Assembly: GCF_039545135.1 (NCBI RefSeq)
Contig: NZ_BAABRU010000007.1
Span: 62,001 to 126,000, forward strand
Source: Herpetosiphon gulosus
GTDB taxonomy: Bacteria > Chloroflexota > Chloroflexia > Chloroflexales > Herpetosiphonaceae
DNA length: 64,000 bases
Reading direction: 5' to 3'
Positions 8,369-16,813 of the stretch are shown one piece after another. Position 1 is the stretch's first letter. The number at the start of each line of letters is the position of its first letter. The notes beneath the pieces are model-generated. The model was not told where the DNA came from, did not search any database, and was given only the letters and a program-made list of their open reading frames with translations. The position numbers were made by a program, and so were the translations under genes.

Positions 8369-9175
8369 TCATAATTCCAAAAAGCGCTTGACTGCTTGCT
8401 CGGAGCTAAGTTGAGGGTCGGCTTTGAGCCATTGTTGATGTAGCCGCAAAAATGGCACAACATGATGCGTGCCAAGTTGGACTTCGCGCAAATAGAGTCG
8501 GCTCATGGGGTAGGCTGCTTCGTAATACCCTGAGCTATGAAAACGCTTGACCGTGGTTTCGATGTCGTAGATCACCACCCGATGTTTGACCCGCCAACCC
8601 TGTGGTTTGCGCTCGGCAATCGCATATTTAGCCCACGGATTACCATCAAGCGGCTGGCCCACCGCTCCAGTCGTGACGATCATCCGCCCATCCCAAGGCC
8701 GAAATTGCGGAATATGGTTGTGCGAACGAATGATCGTCTGCGGAGTATCGACAAACATCGCGGCTAATTCACGTTGGGGAGTGATTGCAAACACTGAATC
8801 TTGATCGTGGCGCGGCGAGGCATGGACCACCAATAAATCATCGGTGTGATAGGTTGTTGCCAGATTATGTAATGCAGCCCGTTCAGCTTGACTAAATTGA
8901 TTGACCGTCCACAGCGAGGGTTTCCACAAATCGCTGGCCCATTCTGGTGGGCGCACGGGCAAATCATAATCACGAATATAGCGTTCATGATTGCCTGCCA
9001 GCAAGGTGTAGCCAGTGGCGCGGGCCAAATCGAGGCATTCACGCGGATCAGGCCCGCCGTTGATCACATCGCCATTAATGACGACGTGATCAACCGCTTG
9101 GCTTTGAAGATCGGCCAGCACAGCCTCGAAAGCGGCTAAATTGCTATGAATATCGCTGAGGATGGCAATTCGCAT
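8369..9175 (-). CDS. Calcineurin-like metallophosphoesterase
   Basis: A 268-residue phosphoesterase when started at the ATG at 9175 (MRIAILSDIHSN); the reading frame extends 16 codons further but would overlap the preceding gene. Metal-binding motifs appear in order: SDIHSN, NGDVINGGPDP, AGNHERY, VVHASPRHD and SHNHIPQ. It resembles the YfcE/ApaH-like group acting on phosphodiesters or nucleotides. The stop of the phosphoribosyltransferase gene overlaps this start (TAATG), so the two are coupled and may share a nucleotide-salvage role. Confidence 0.88.
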   Translation of the reverse strand: MRIAILSDIHSNLAAFEAVLADLQSQAVDHVVINGDVINGGPDPRECLDLARATGYTLLAGNHERYIRDYDLPVRPPEWASDLWKPSLWTVNQFSQAERAALHNLATTYHTDDLLVVHASPRHDQDSVFAITPQRELAAMFVDTPQTIIRSHNHIPQFRPWDGRMIVTTGAVGQPLDGNPWAKYAIAERKPQGWRVKHRVVIYDIETTVKRFHSSGYYEAAYPMSRLYLREVQLGTHHVVPFLRLHQQWLKADPQLSSEQAVKRFLEL

Positions 9176-9645
9176 TATTCTGCATCTGGATCTGTGGGGG
9201 GTTCCCACGGATACACAATCCACTGATCGGTTTCAGCGGCAAAGAAATCGGGCTTGCCTTCAACTTTCGATGAACCTGGTTTGAAGTGCAGCACCGCAAC
9301 TTCGTAATTGGCTCCGGCAGTATCGAGCCGTTGTTTCACAGCAGCGATCGTGCGGCCACTATCCCAAATATCATCAATCACTAATAATTTCTTGCCCACA
9401 ATCAGCGGATCGCTGGGGAATTGCAAGAAAGTAGGGACTTCACGGGTTGTGCCAATTCCAGTGTAAAATTGCACCGCTGCAACCAGAATATTGCGCCAGT
9501 TGCGACGTTGGCTAATCAAGCAGGCTGGAATCATCCCGCCACGGGTCACAACGAGCAAGGCATCATAATCATTATGCAATTGTTCGTTAATAATTTCAAC
9601 TAATGATTGAATTTCATCCCATGAAAGGACATGTTTGATGGTCAT
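9175..9645 (-). CDS. Phosphoribosyltransferase (xanthine/guanine or hypoxanthine type)
   Basis: This 156-residue type-I PRTase has the PRPP-binding motif LLVIDDIWDSGRT, which matches the VDDxxxTGxT signature except for Ser in place of Thr. VVTRGGMIPACLIS is the upstream loop typical of xanthine-guanine PRTases. The start at 9645 is chosen because GAGG lies about 8 bases upstream and the homologous region begins at MTIKHVLSWDEI. It is divergent from pyrE, another PRTase, and coupled to a phosphoesterase; a purine salvage role is inferred. Confidence 0.85.
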   Translation of the reverse strand: MTIKHVLSWDEIQSLVEIINEQLHNDYDALLVVTRGGMIPACLISQRRNWRNILVAAVQFYTGIGTTREVPTFLQFPSDPLIVGKKLLVIDDIWDSGRTIAAVKQRLDTAGANYEVAVLHFKPGSSKVEGKPDFFAAETDQWIVYPWEPPTDPDAE

Positions 9646-9762
9646 ACGTTCTGCCTCGTTGAATCGCATTAGGCCTCTCATCGTGGGGGACCTCCCCAAA
9701 CTAGGCGGTAATGAGCGCCGTCAATTAAGCTATTCGCGCTATTGTACCAGATAGGAGCTAGT

Positions 9763-10416
9763 ATGAAACATTCTTCAACCGCGATCGCCCAACTGTTGCT
9801 CGAGGCTGGAGCGGTGGTGCTTTCGCCCGATAGGCCCTTTCGCTTTGCATCGGGCATTCTTTCGCCCATTTATTGCGATAATCGCTTACTGTTGGCCCAA
9901 GTAAGCGCCCGCCGCACCATCACCGAAGCAATGTGCCAGCAAATTAGCGATGAATTATTGAACAGCGAAGTGATCGCTGGAACGGCTACTGCTGGAGTGC
10001 CATGGGCGGCGTGGGTGGCCCATGAATTAAGCTTACCAATGGCCTATGTACGTTCGGGAGCCAAAAAATATGGCCGTGGCCAGCAAGTTGAAGGCGGGGT
10101 TCAAGCCAATCAGCGGGTCGTCGTCATCGAAGATCTAATCAGCACAGGCGGTAGTTCATTGGATGCCGTCGCGGGGTTGCGTCAGATTAACGCACTTGTG
10201 GCCGATTGTTGTGCGATCTTTACCTATGAGATGGAAGAATCCAAACAGCGCTTTAATGCTGCTGGCGTGCGCTTGATGACCTTGACCAATCTTTCGACCT
10301 TGTTGGATGTGGCGGCTCAACAAAACTACATTCGCCCTGAACATCGCAGCTTAATCAGCGATTGGGCCAGCGATCCTGCTGGCTGGGCCGATCGAGCTGG
10401 AATTAGCGCCGAGTAA
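9763..10416 (+). CDS. pyrE: Orotate phosphoribosyltransferase
   Basis: This enzyme makes OMP from orotate and PRPP in de novo pyrimidine synthesis. The protein has 217 residues from the ATG at 9763, which is preceded by an ATAGGAGC ribosome site. PRPP motif RVVVIEDLISTGGSS is clear. FRFASGILSPIYCDNR near the N-terminus is the orotate-binding segment, and YVRSGAKKYGRGQQVEG is the catalytic loop. A strong bidirectional terminator follows. Confidence 0.94.
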   Translation: MKHSSTAIAQLLLEAGAVVLSPDRPFRFASGILSPIYCDNRLLLAQVSARRTITEAMCQQISDELLNSEVIAGTATAGVPWAAWVAHELSLPMAYVRSGAKKYGRGQQVEGGVQANQRVVVIEDLISTGGSSLDAVAGLRQINALVADCCAIFTYEMEESKQRFNAAGVRLMTLTNLSTLLDVAAQQNYIRPEHRSLISDWASDPAGWADRAGISAE

Positions 10417-10441
10417 CTCTCCACACTTACAGATAAACTTC

Positions 10442-10471
10442 TGAGCACGAAGTTTGTTTCGTGCTCATTTT
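10442..10471. terminator. Bidirectional terminator between pyrE and tetR-like gene
   Basis: TGAGCACGAA and TTCGTGCTCA make a perfect 10-bp stem with a 6-base loop (10442-10467), followed by TTTT on the plus strand. It lies between two convergent genes and can serve both. Confidence 0.85.
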
Positions 10472-10473
10472 AA

Positions 10474-11124
10474 TTAACTGGTTGTCCACGGCATTAATGT
10501 TGCGATTACCCGTTCGATATGCTGCTCAAGCTCAGCCTCAGCCAGAATATTGATTTGAGCTAAAGCATTGCTAAAAGAAGCTAAGGCCAAGGGCAAAATT
10601 CCCAATGAAATTACGGCGAGTAAAAATGTAGGATGACTAAATTGTTGAAATTTGCCTTCAGCCCGCAGCGCCTCGAAAAATGGCTGCATCATGGCGCTGA
10701 GCGGGCGTAATTGCTGCATAAAATAATTAAGCCGTTCGCCGCCAGTAATGCTTTCGTGCACCATCAAGCATGGCACTTCGCAAAAGCTCGCCGAAAGCCG
10801 AATAATCGTAGCAAGTGAGCGTTTGATCACGGCGCTTGGTTCGTGCTGCTCGGCAATCGCGCTATTAACCAATGGCACTAAGGCACTGAGATATTCGGCC
10901 AATGCTGCATCGACTACTGCCTGCCAAATCGCCTCTTTCGAGCCAAAATGATGTCGCAACAGGCCATGCGTTACCTCAGCATGGCTGGCAATATCGCGCA
11001 AACTAATGCCTTCAAAACCCTGCATTGCGAAAAGCGTGCGAGCGCTGACCAAAATCCGTTGGCGAGTTTGTTGGGCGGTGCTATCGGGCTGGCGACCGCT
11101 GAGTTTTTCGTTAGGTTGGTTCAT
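10474..11124 (-). CDS. TetR family transcriptional regulator
   Basis: A 216-residue repressor with the TetR helix-turn-helix near residues 20-65 (ILVSARTLFAMQGFEGISLR, then DIASHAEVTHGLLRHHFGSK). The C-terminal ligand-binding domain is divergent, as usual. It is divergent from a cytochrome P450 gene, an arrangement typical of a repressor controlling its neighbour. The inducer is unknown. The intergenic region contains a family A repeat, a strong promoter and a 9-bp inverted repeat. Confidence 0.91.
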   Translation of the reverse strand: MNQPNEKLSGRQPDSTAQQTRQRILVSARTLFAMQGFEGISLRDIASHAEVTHGLLRHHFGSKEAIWQAVVDAALAEYLSALVPLVNSAIAEQHEPSAVIKRSLATIIRLSASFCEVPCLMVHESITGGERLNYFMQQLRPLSAMMQPFFEALRAEGKFQQFSHPTFLLAVISLGILPLALASFSNALAQINILAEAELEQHIERVIATLMPWTTS

Positions 11125-11154
11125 TGGTAATTCATTTCTAGAATTAATAGTGCT

Positions 11155-11242
11155 CCCTCACCCCAACCCCTCTCCCACTGCAACGGGCGAGGGGCTTTTG
11201 GTTTGGTAGTTCCCCCTCGCTCAGCGGACTAGGGGGTGAGGG
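11155..11242. repeat. CCCTCACCCC inverted repeat (family A), copy 1
   Basis: CCCTCACCCC at the left end and its imperfect complement GGGGGTGAGGG at the right end flank CTCTCCCACTGC and GGGCGAGGGG segments. The same layout recurs at 30416-30449, 30488-30603, 35084-35173, 38561-38674 and 55879-55945. This copy is in a divergent promoter region; most others follow a gene. Confidence 0.75.
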
Positions 11243-11264
11243 AATTAAACTAATAATTATCCTC

Positions 11265-11294
11265 TTGACAAATTATGCTATCCGACTGTATAGT
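11265..11294 (+). promoter_or_regulatory. Promoter of the cytochrome P450 gene
   Basis: Consensus TTGACA (11265-11270), an 18-bp spacer and TATAGT (11289-11294) read toward the P450 gene, which starts 55 bases further on. Confidence 0.65.
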
Positions 11295-11324
11295 CATTGT
11301 CAAATACTACACGAACGGATAGCA
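11276..11324. promoter_or_regulatory. Spaced 9-bp inverted repeat across the P450 promoter
   Basis: TGCTATCCG (11276-11284, inside the promoter spacer) and CGGATAGCA (11316-11324, in the 5' leader) are perfect complements. Their centres are 40 bp apart, close to four helical turns. They may be half-sites for the divergent TetR-family protein or the arms of an RNA stem in the leader. Confidence 0.45.
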
Positions 11325-11348
11325 AAAAAAATATGTGAGGAATTGATA

Positions 11349-12719
11349 ATGACCGAAACCGCCTATGCAAGCCCCGCCTTAATTGCGCCCAGCCCACGTG
11401 GCCGCCTGTTGATTGGCAATTTACACGATTTTATCGATGATTTTCTGGTAACGATGGAGCGCGATTTTATCAACCACGGCGATATTGTGCGCTACCAAAT
11501 TGGCTCGCGCATTGTGCATGTGGTTTCGCACCCCGATTATGCCCAGCATGTATTGGTTGAGCATCAGCGGGATTTTCCCAAGGTTGGTGGCAATGGTGGT
11601 TTACAAATTATCGCTGGCAATGGCTTGATTTCGAATCCCAGCCCTGAATCGTGGCTGATTCAGCGGCGCATGATGCAGCCAATGTTCCATCGCAAACGCC
11701 TCGCGGCCATGGGTGAAAAAATCGATGCCGCCGGAGCACGTATGATCCAGCGTTGGCAAGCTTTGCCCGATGCAGCGACCATCGATATGGATCATGAGAT
11801 GCTGCAAGTGACCCTTGATATTATTATGCAAACCATGTTTAGTGCCGATATGCTGGGCGAGGTGGGCAAATTGGCTCCAGCAGTTACGGCGGCGGTCGAT
11901 TATGCCAATTATCGCATTTTCAACCCATTCAGCTTGCCCTTGCCAATGCCAACCCGCCGCAATCGGGCCTATATGCAAGCTCGCAAAGTGCTGGATAGCA
12001 TGATTTTTGGCTTGATCAAACAGCGGAGAGCTGCTACCGAGCCAGTTGGCGATTTGCTGGATATGTTGCTCGAGGCCCAAGATGCCGAAACTGGTGAGCG
12101 CATGAGCGATGAGCAAATCCGTGATGAGGTGCTCACAATTTTTGCAGCTGGCCACGAAACCACGGCCAATACCTTGACTTTTGCCTGGTATTTGCTCAGT
12201 GAGCATCCCGAAATTCGCAGTCAATTGCAAGCTGAATTAGATCAAGTGTTGCAAGGACGAGCGCCTAGCGTCAACGATTTGCCAAATTTGCCCTATACAT
12301 TGCAAGTATTCAAAGAGGCCATGCGCTTATATCCAGCTGCGCCAATTACCGGGCCACGCCGCGTAACCAAGCCAACCCAGCTTGGTGGCTACGATTTGCC
12401 GCTCAATTCGCAAGTGATCGTCAGCATCACCAATTTGCATCGGCATCCGGCTTTTTGGGAAAATCCTTTGCAATTTGATCCGAGCCGTTTCGCGCCAAAT
12501 GCCAATCAGCCACGCCACCATTTGGCGTTTATGCCGTTTGGGGCGGGGCCGCGCAAGTGTATCGGCAATAATTTGGCCGAGATGGAAGGCGCATTATTGC
12601 TGGCATGCGTGGCCCAACATTACAACCCACAATTACAGCCAGGCCACCAAGTTAAGCCTGAAATGGCAATTACCATGCGAGCCAAGGACGGAATGCCGAT
12701 GTTCTTGAAACGCCGTTAA
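11349..12719 (+). CDS. Cytochrome P450
   Basis: A 456-residue haem monooxygenase. The I-helix oxygen-activating motif is AGHETTAN, the K-helix is KEAMRLYP (ExxR), and the haem loop is FMPFGAGPRKCIGNN with the thiolate ligand at C404. The ATG at 11349 is preceded by GTGAGGAATTG and is preferred over a start 28 codons upstream. The hydrophobic N-terminal anchor of eukaryotic enzymes is missing, so it should be soluble and need separate redox partners, none of which are nearby. The AGHETT/PFGAGPRKCIG pattern is nearest the CYP4/CYP102-like bacterial group (fatty-acid or terpenoid-type substrates), which is inference. Confidence 0.94.
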   Translation: MTETAYASPALIAPSPRGRLLIGNLHDFIDDFLVTMERDFINHGDIVRYQIGSRIVHVVSHPDYAQHVLVEHQRDFPKVGGNGGLQIIAGNGLISNPSPESWLIQRRMMQPMFHRKRLAAMGEKIDAAGARMIQRWQALPDAATIDMDHEMLQVTLDIIMQTMFSADMLGEVGKLAPAVTAAVDYANYRIFNPFSLPLPMPTRRNRAYMQARKVLDSMIFGLIKQRRAATEPVGDLLDMLLEAQDAETGERMSDEQIRDEVLTIFAAGHETTANTLTFAWYLLSEHPEIRSQLQAELDQVLQGRAPSVNDLPNLPYTLQVFKEAMRLYPAAPITGPRRVTKPTQLGGYDLPLNSQVIVSITNLHRHPAFWENPLQFDPSRFAPNANQPRHHLAFMPFGAGPRKCIGNNLAEMEGALLLACVAQHYNPQLQPGHQVKPEMAITMRAKDGMPMFLKRR

Positions 12720-12728
12720 ATGCCAAAG

Positions 12729-12756
12729 CCCCGCGATCAACGCTTTGATCACGGGG
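12729..12756. terminator. Hairpin between convergent P450 and LRR genes
   Basis: CCCCGCGATCA and TGATCACGGGG form an 11-bp stem with one mismatch and a 6-base loop. No long T-run follows on either strand, so it is a weak terminator or a simple transcript end. Confidence 0.55.
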
Positions 12757-12768
12757 TAAATTGCTGGA

Positions 12769-13833
12769 TTAAGTTTCTTTCAGCAGTTTGTAATCATCGG
12801 GATTATCGAAGCCCGCGATCCAAGCGGCGGCTTGATGGCAACTGCGCATGGTTGGGGGCACACGCAAAACATAGCGCCGATCAGTTGAAGGGCATTGCAC
12901 CGCCAAACAAACCAAATCTTCGTCATTGGGCATGGGCATTTGCAACAAGCGCCGCACGCCGCCAGTATCACGGTCGCGATCAAGCTCTTTGGCTTCGGCT
13001 TGAGCAAAAAACTCTTCGTAGCCTTTGCGTTCGAGCAATACCCGCCGCCGCTCAACATTAACCTCGTCGATAATTTCGCTAACGCTGATCGTTTCTGGTT
13101 GGAAGGCGATGCGCTCATCAATTGGCACGCCATTCCAGCGCAATTGACTCACTTGGCTAGCTTCGGGCAGGCTGGTAATTTCGGTATTGCCCAAATCGAG
13201 CCATGAATGCACTACTAAACCTGCTGGCAATTCGGTCAAACTACTGCATCCGCGCACACTGAGCTGAGCTAATTCGCCGAGCCAATTGGGCAAATTGGGC
13301 ATGTTGATACAGTTGCGGGCCACAATCCGCCCAACGCTGATCCGGCCTGTGCTTGGCCAACGCCGAAAATTCACACAATCGGTCAAATCGAGGAAATTAA
13401 CATCAATTCCTTCGGGCAGGCTTTCGAGCGCACTACAACCACGTAGCACCAACGAGCCAACCTTGAGATTGCGCGGCAAACTCTTGAGATGAATATTGTT
13501 GCTCAGATTCAGCCGATTTTGCACATGCACCAAGGGCAAATGCTCAATGCTCGTGCCACGGAGATCAAGTTCAAAGCAGTGCAAACCTTCGGGAATGCTG
13601 GTCAAGCCCGTGCAACCACTCAGATCCAAGCGGCCAGCGTGTAAATCTTTGGGCAAATAGCGCAATTTGGTGCAATTTTTGGCTTCAATCGCGGTTGCCA
13701 CCAGCCCGCGTGGCAAAAATTCAATATTGTTATCCAAAACCAACGTGCCATTAATTGGGCGGCCACCGAGATCTTCGACCCCAGCGCGAATTTGGGCTAA
13801 GGCAGTGGCGACAGTCAGCATTGCATCATTCAT
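12769..13833 (-). CDS. Leucine-rich-repeat protein with C-terminal DUF6745-type domain
   Basis: This 354-residue protein starts at the ATG at 13833 (GAGG 8 bases upstream); a TTG at 13896 is less likely. From about residue 25 to 230 it has about nine short leucine-rich repeats of the form LxLxGCxxLxxLPxGL. The last 100 residues (RRVLLERKGYEEFF, RRYVLRVPP, AAAWIAGFDNPDDY) match, from memory, the tail of proteins annotated as DUF6745. It lacks a signal peptide and is probably cytoplasmic. The gene directly upstream encodes the small HxH/HEEH protein that I recall as the usual neighbour of this family. The function of the pair is unknown. Confidence 0.75.
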   Translation of the reverse strand: MNDAMLTVATALAQIRAGVEDLGGRPINGTLVLDNNIEFLPRGLVATAIEAKNCTKLRYLPKDLHAGRLDLSGCTGLTSIPEGLHCFELDLRGTSIEHLPLVHVQNRLNLSNNIHLKSLPRNLKVGSLVLRGCSALESLPEGIDVNFLDLTDCVNFRRWPSTGRISVGRIVARNCINMPNLPNWLGELAQLSVRGCSSLTELPAGLVVHSWLDLGNTEITSLPEASQVSQLRWNGVPIDERIAFQPETISVSEIIDEVNVERRRVLLERKGYEEFFAQAEAKELDRDRDTGGVRRLLQMPMPNDEDLVCLAVQCPSTDRRYVLRVPPTMRSCHQAAAWIAGFDNPDDYKLLKET

Positions 13834-13888
13834 CGAACTATCCTCAAGGGCTGGTGGTAATGGGAGAGGATTACCACCAGCCGCAGCA

Positions 13889-14185
13889 TTAATCAACGAC
13901 TCGGCGAATTTCTTGGGGTGAATATTCGCGTTGCATCCAAACCCGATACGTACCGCGTGGCAATTCGATCATGGCATGTTCTTCATGAATAAGTTGGGCG
14001 TTATCGGCGGTTACTTCGACGAACAATGAATCGCCGCGTTGCCACAATGCCACAGTGTCGGCCAGCTTAAAACGATGGCTATGACCAGTGACTTCGCCAT
14101 AGGCCAAAGTCGAGCCATTGCGCGGCGTTGCATCACTAGGAATTTGATCAATTGCTGCGATGAGGACATCACCATGTCGCCACAT
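13889..14185 (-). CDS. Small conserved protein with GHSHR and HEEH motifs, partner of LRR-DUF6745
   Basis: A 98-residue soluble protein. It starts MWRHGDVLIAAIDQIP, has GEVTGHSHR in the middle, then HEEHAMIELPRGTY and the basic tail QREYSPQEIRRVVD. The two histidine pairs (HSH and HEEH) could bind a metal, as in small cupin-like or beta-barrel proteins, but this is inference. From memory, very similar proteins occur next to LRR-DUF6745 genes in Actinomycetota and other phyla. It is the first gene of this two-gene operon; the next gene's start is 56 bases downstream. No function is assigned. Confidence 0.75.
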   Translation of the reverse strand: MWRHGDVLIAAIDQIPSDATPRNGSTLAYGEVTGHSHRFKLADTVALWQRGDSLFVEVTADNAQLIHEEHAMIELPRGTYRVWMQREYSPQEIRRVVD

Positions 14186-14377
14186 TGAAGCACCCTTTCT
14201 GCTCTGTTGAGCACTAATGCCGCTGCGAATGCTGCCGTTCCAGCGACCTTGCTTAAGCTAGTATAGGGCTTCGACGTGTCAAAGAATGTCACAGTAATCA
14301 AGCGTTTGATCTTTCTCGATGCGAGGTAATCATTTTGTAAAGTCTTTAATCTTGGTTTGCCACCATAATCCTGCTAA

Positions 14378-15034
14378 TCAGCCAAACTGCTGCTTGAGCC
14401 ACTTGACCACAACTTGCAAACTATCCAAATTAATTTCGTGGCCCATGGCAAATTCATGGTATTCCAACTGCACAGGCAGAGTTTGCAGAAAATCGCGAAT
14501 CGCCCGCCCATATTGAATTGGAATAACCTCATCGTATACGCCATGCACCGCCACAATGGGCTTGTTGGCGATGTGCTCACGGTCGGTTTGCGGGCCAACT
14601 TCGGGCATCCAACGGCCACTCATCAAAATTGTGCCAGCAATCAATTCGGGCTTGGTCAGGGTTGCGCCTAAACTCATAATTGCGCCTTGCGAAAAACCAC
14701 CCAAGTAAATTTGTTTAGGATCGCAATCGTAGGCGTTGCATGCTTCGAGCAAAAAGCGTTGCACTGTCTCCCAGCTTTTTTGGGCTTGTTCGGTATCAAT
14801 GTTAAAACCTTTGGCATGCCAATGAATATCGAACCATGAAAAGCCGCCAAATTGATAGCGATGTGGTGCACGGGCCGAAACCACGCATAACCGTGGGTCG
14901 AGATATTGAGCCAAAGGCAACAGATCATGCTCGTTGGCTCCTACGCCATGCAGCATGACTAACAAGGGAGCTTTAGCCTCGGCATTGGCTTGGCGCGGTT
15001 TAACGACTTCGTGGGTTAATGAAAATTGACTCAT
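14378..15034 (-). CDS. Phospholipase/carboxylesterase family alpha/beta hydrolase
   Basis: A 218-residue alpha/beta hydrolase of the Abhydrolase_2 (acyl-protein thioesterase / YpfH-like) family. Nucleophile elbow GGFSQGA, oxyanion-region VMLHGVGANEHDLLPLA, the acid within VAVHGVYDEVIPI and the His in FAMGHEI are all visible. It is the last gene of the methyltransferase-SDR-esterase operon; its ribosome site overlaps the end of the SDR gene, 17 bases away. It likely hydrolyses short acyl esters. Confidence 0.9.
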   Translation of the reverse strand: MSQFSLTHEVVKPRQANAEAKAPLLVMLHGVGANEHDLLPLAQYLDPRLCVVSARAPHRYQFGGFSWFDIHWHAKGFNIDTEQAQKSWETVQRFLLEACNAYDCDPKQIYLGGFSQGAIMSLGATLTKPELIAGTILMSGRWMPEVGPQTDREHIANKPIVAVHGVYDEVIPIQYGRAIRDFLQTLPVQLEYHEFAMGHEINLDSLQVVVKWLKQQFG

Positions 15035-15051
15035 AGAATTTATTTTGCTCC

Positions 15052-15765
15052 TTAGGCCCAGCGACGACCGCCATCAACAAAGATGGTTTCGCCAGTAAAA
15101 TAGGGCGATTCAACGATAAAACGCACAGCTTTGGCAATATCTTCGGGCACGCCCAGCCGTTTCAAAGGAATTTTGTTTAATGAATTGCTGTCTTCTTGCC
15201 AACCATCGGGCAAAAGTGCTACCCCAGGCCCAACCGCTCCAACCCGAACATTGGGCGCTAAAGCCAAAGCCAAACCACGGGTCATCATAATTAATGCAGC
15301 TTTGGTCATGCCATAGGGCACAAAACTAGGCCATGGCACTTCGCCACCAACATCAGCAATATTTACAATCACGCCGTGTTCAGGCATCAATTTGGCGGCA
15401 GCTTGGGCACAAAAAAAGGGGGCACGTTGATTGAGTGCAACTAAATCATCCCAAGTTTGCTGGCTTATGCTGCCAATCGGCGTGCGTGGAAAATCGGCGG
15501 CACTATTGACCAAAACTGCCAACGTACCACAACGTTCGCCAATTGTTTGAAACATTGTCTCGATTGCAGCCACATCACGCAGATCGGCGCTATAAGCCCA
15601 AGCCTCACGACCAAGTGACTGAACCTCGCTACAGGTTTGTTCGGCCTCAGCCTGAGCTGCATTGTAGTGAATAATTAAATTGTAGCCAGCGCGGGCTAAT
15701 TCAAGTGCAATTGATTTGCCCAAGCGCCGTGCGCCGCCCGTAACGATGGCCCAGCCATTGCTCAT
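15052..15765 (-). CDS. Short-chain dehydrogenase/reductase (pteridine-reductase-like)
   Basis: A 237-residue classical SDR: cofactor motif VTGGARRLGKSIA, NSAADF in the NNAG position, and active-site YGMTKAA (YxxxK). RRLG after TGGA favours NADPH and is a feature of pteridine reductases and FolM-like enzymes. It overlaps the methyltransferase gene by four bases and is followed closely by the esterase gene, so the three are co-transcribed. The physiological substrate is not clear. Confidence 0.88.
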   Translation of the reverse strand: MSNGWAIVTGGARRLGKSIALELARAGYNLIIHYNAAQAEAEQTCSEVQSLGREAWAYSADLRDVAAIETMFQTIGERCGTLAVLVNSAADFPRTPIGSISQQTWDDLVALNQRAPFFCAQAAAKLMPEHGVIVNIADVGGEVPWPSFVPYGMTKAALIMMTRGLALALAPNVRVGAVGPGVALLPDGWQEDSNSLNKIPLKRLGVPEDIAKAVRFIVESPYFTGETIFVDGGRRWA

Positions 15766-16691
15766 AATTCGACCTCTGTTTGCTTCTGAAAAATTAATAA
15801 AAACTGATGCACCTGATTGGCGACAAAGCTATAGGGATAGCCAAATGGATAGAGCATCGCACTTTGATCGTACCAGATGCGATAGCCACGATAGCGCAGC
15901 TGTGATAATTGATACAACGCTGACACAATATCGGCATGGAGCATGTTATGATGCTCTGGGGTTGGTTGCAGATCTTTGACAAACAACACCAAATGGCCGC
16001 CAACCCGCAACGGTTGCAAGGTTTGCGCCACAATCGTGGTCAACTCACGCAGAAAGGTCGGATAATCGACATTGCCAAGATCGGCGGGATCATCGGTGAA
16101 GGGCGTGGCCGCCCCATTGCCCTGTTTGCGGCGTTGACCAGTCCGCGCCCGACTGAGCATTGAACTGTAGGGTGGGTCGGTCAAAACCAAATCAAAGCGT
16201 TGTTGTTGGATACTTGGGCTGTTGAGCAATTCGCGGGCATCGCCTTGCAAGACTGGTAAACGAGCCAAATTCAGCGCATCAGCCGCCTGTGCATACAAAT
16301 CGATATATTGCGGCGACAATTCGATGCCAATTGCTTGGCGTTGGGTTTGGGCACAAGCCAGCAGCGTGCCACCAACCCCTGCAAATGGGTCGAGCACCCA
16401 ACCATTGGGCTTGGTAAAAAAACGAATAATTTCGCTAAGCAAGGCTGGTGGTTTGGGCGATGGATGGGCTTTGCGAATATGATGGGCTGCCGAGGCAGGG
16501 CCACGAGTTGGGTAAGCACTGGCTAAAATTGGGGCTGACCAAGCCGCCCATTCCTCAGCAGTTAAATCATTGAGTGGCGTTGGTGGCGTGCCAGTTAGCG
16601 CAATCGAACGCGTTGCATAAAGCCATTCGCGCCCCGATAAATCGTTTAACTGGTTGCGACGGTGGGGCTGTTGCGCTTCTGAATCGCTCAT
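15762..16691 (-). CDS. DNA methyltransferase (N4-cytosine or N6-adenine), orphan
   Basis: This 308-residue SAM-dependent DNA amino-methyltransferase starts at 16691, with AAGGAG six bases upstream. The N-terminus has the NDLSGREWLYATRSI region often seen before the catalytic core of such enzymes. Motif X-like HPSPKPPALLSEII is followed by the SAM motif DPFAGVGGT (residues 101-109), IGIELSPQYID, and the catalytic DPPY (172-175). No restriction nuclease gene is adjacent, so it may be regulatory or a stand-alone protective enzyme. It leads an operon with an SDR and an esterase, an unusual setting. Target sequence unknown. Confidence 0.87.
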   Translation of the reverse strand: MSDSEAQQPHRRNQLNDLSGREWLYATRSIALTGTPPTPLNDLTAEEWAAWSAPILASAYPTRGPASAAHHIRKAHPSPKPPALLSEIIRFFTKPNGWVLDPFAGVGGTLLACAQTQRQAIGIELSPQYIDLYAQAADALNLARLPVLQGDARELLNSPSIQQQRFDLVLTDPPYSSMLSRARTGQRRKQGNGAATPFTDDPADLGNVDYPTFLRELTTIVAQTLQPLRVGGHLVLFVKDLQPTPEHHNMLHADIVSALYQLSQLRYRGYRIWYDQSAMLYPFGYPYSFVANQVHQFLLIFQKQTEVEL

Positions 16692-16813
16692 AACGGCTCC
16701 TTCTTTCGCGGACACACGGGTTGAGCTATTGTAGCATTGAACCAGCAGACCTCAGCATTGCCAAAACCTAGCCGCCATGAATTTAGAAAAATCATTCTCA
16801 AGGAGTACAATTT

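Noticed and set aside
11601-12230. 209-residue reading frame opposite the P450 gene
   Set aside because: It is a shadow of the P450 frame with no ribosome site or domain; the P450 motifs prove the other strand.
11349-12719. P450 as part of a secondary-metabolite cluster
   Set aside because: Neighbours are a TetR gene and unrelated LRR genes; no synthase, ferredoxin or tailoring genes nearby.
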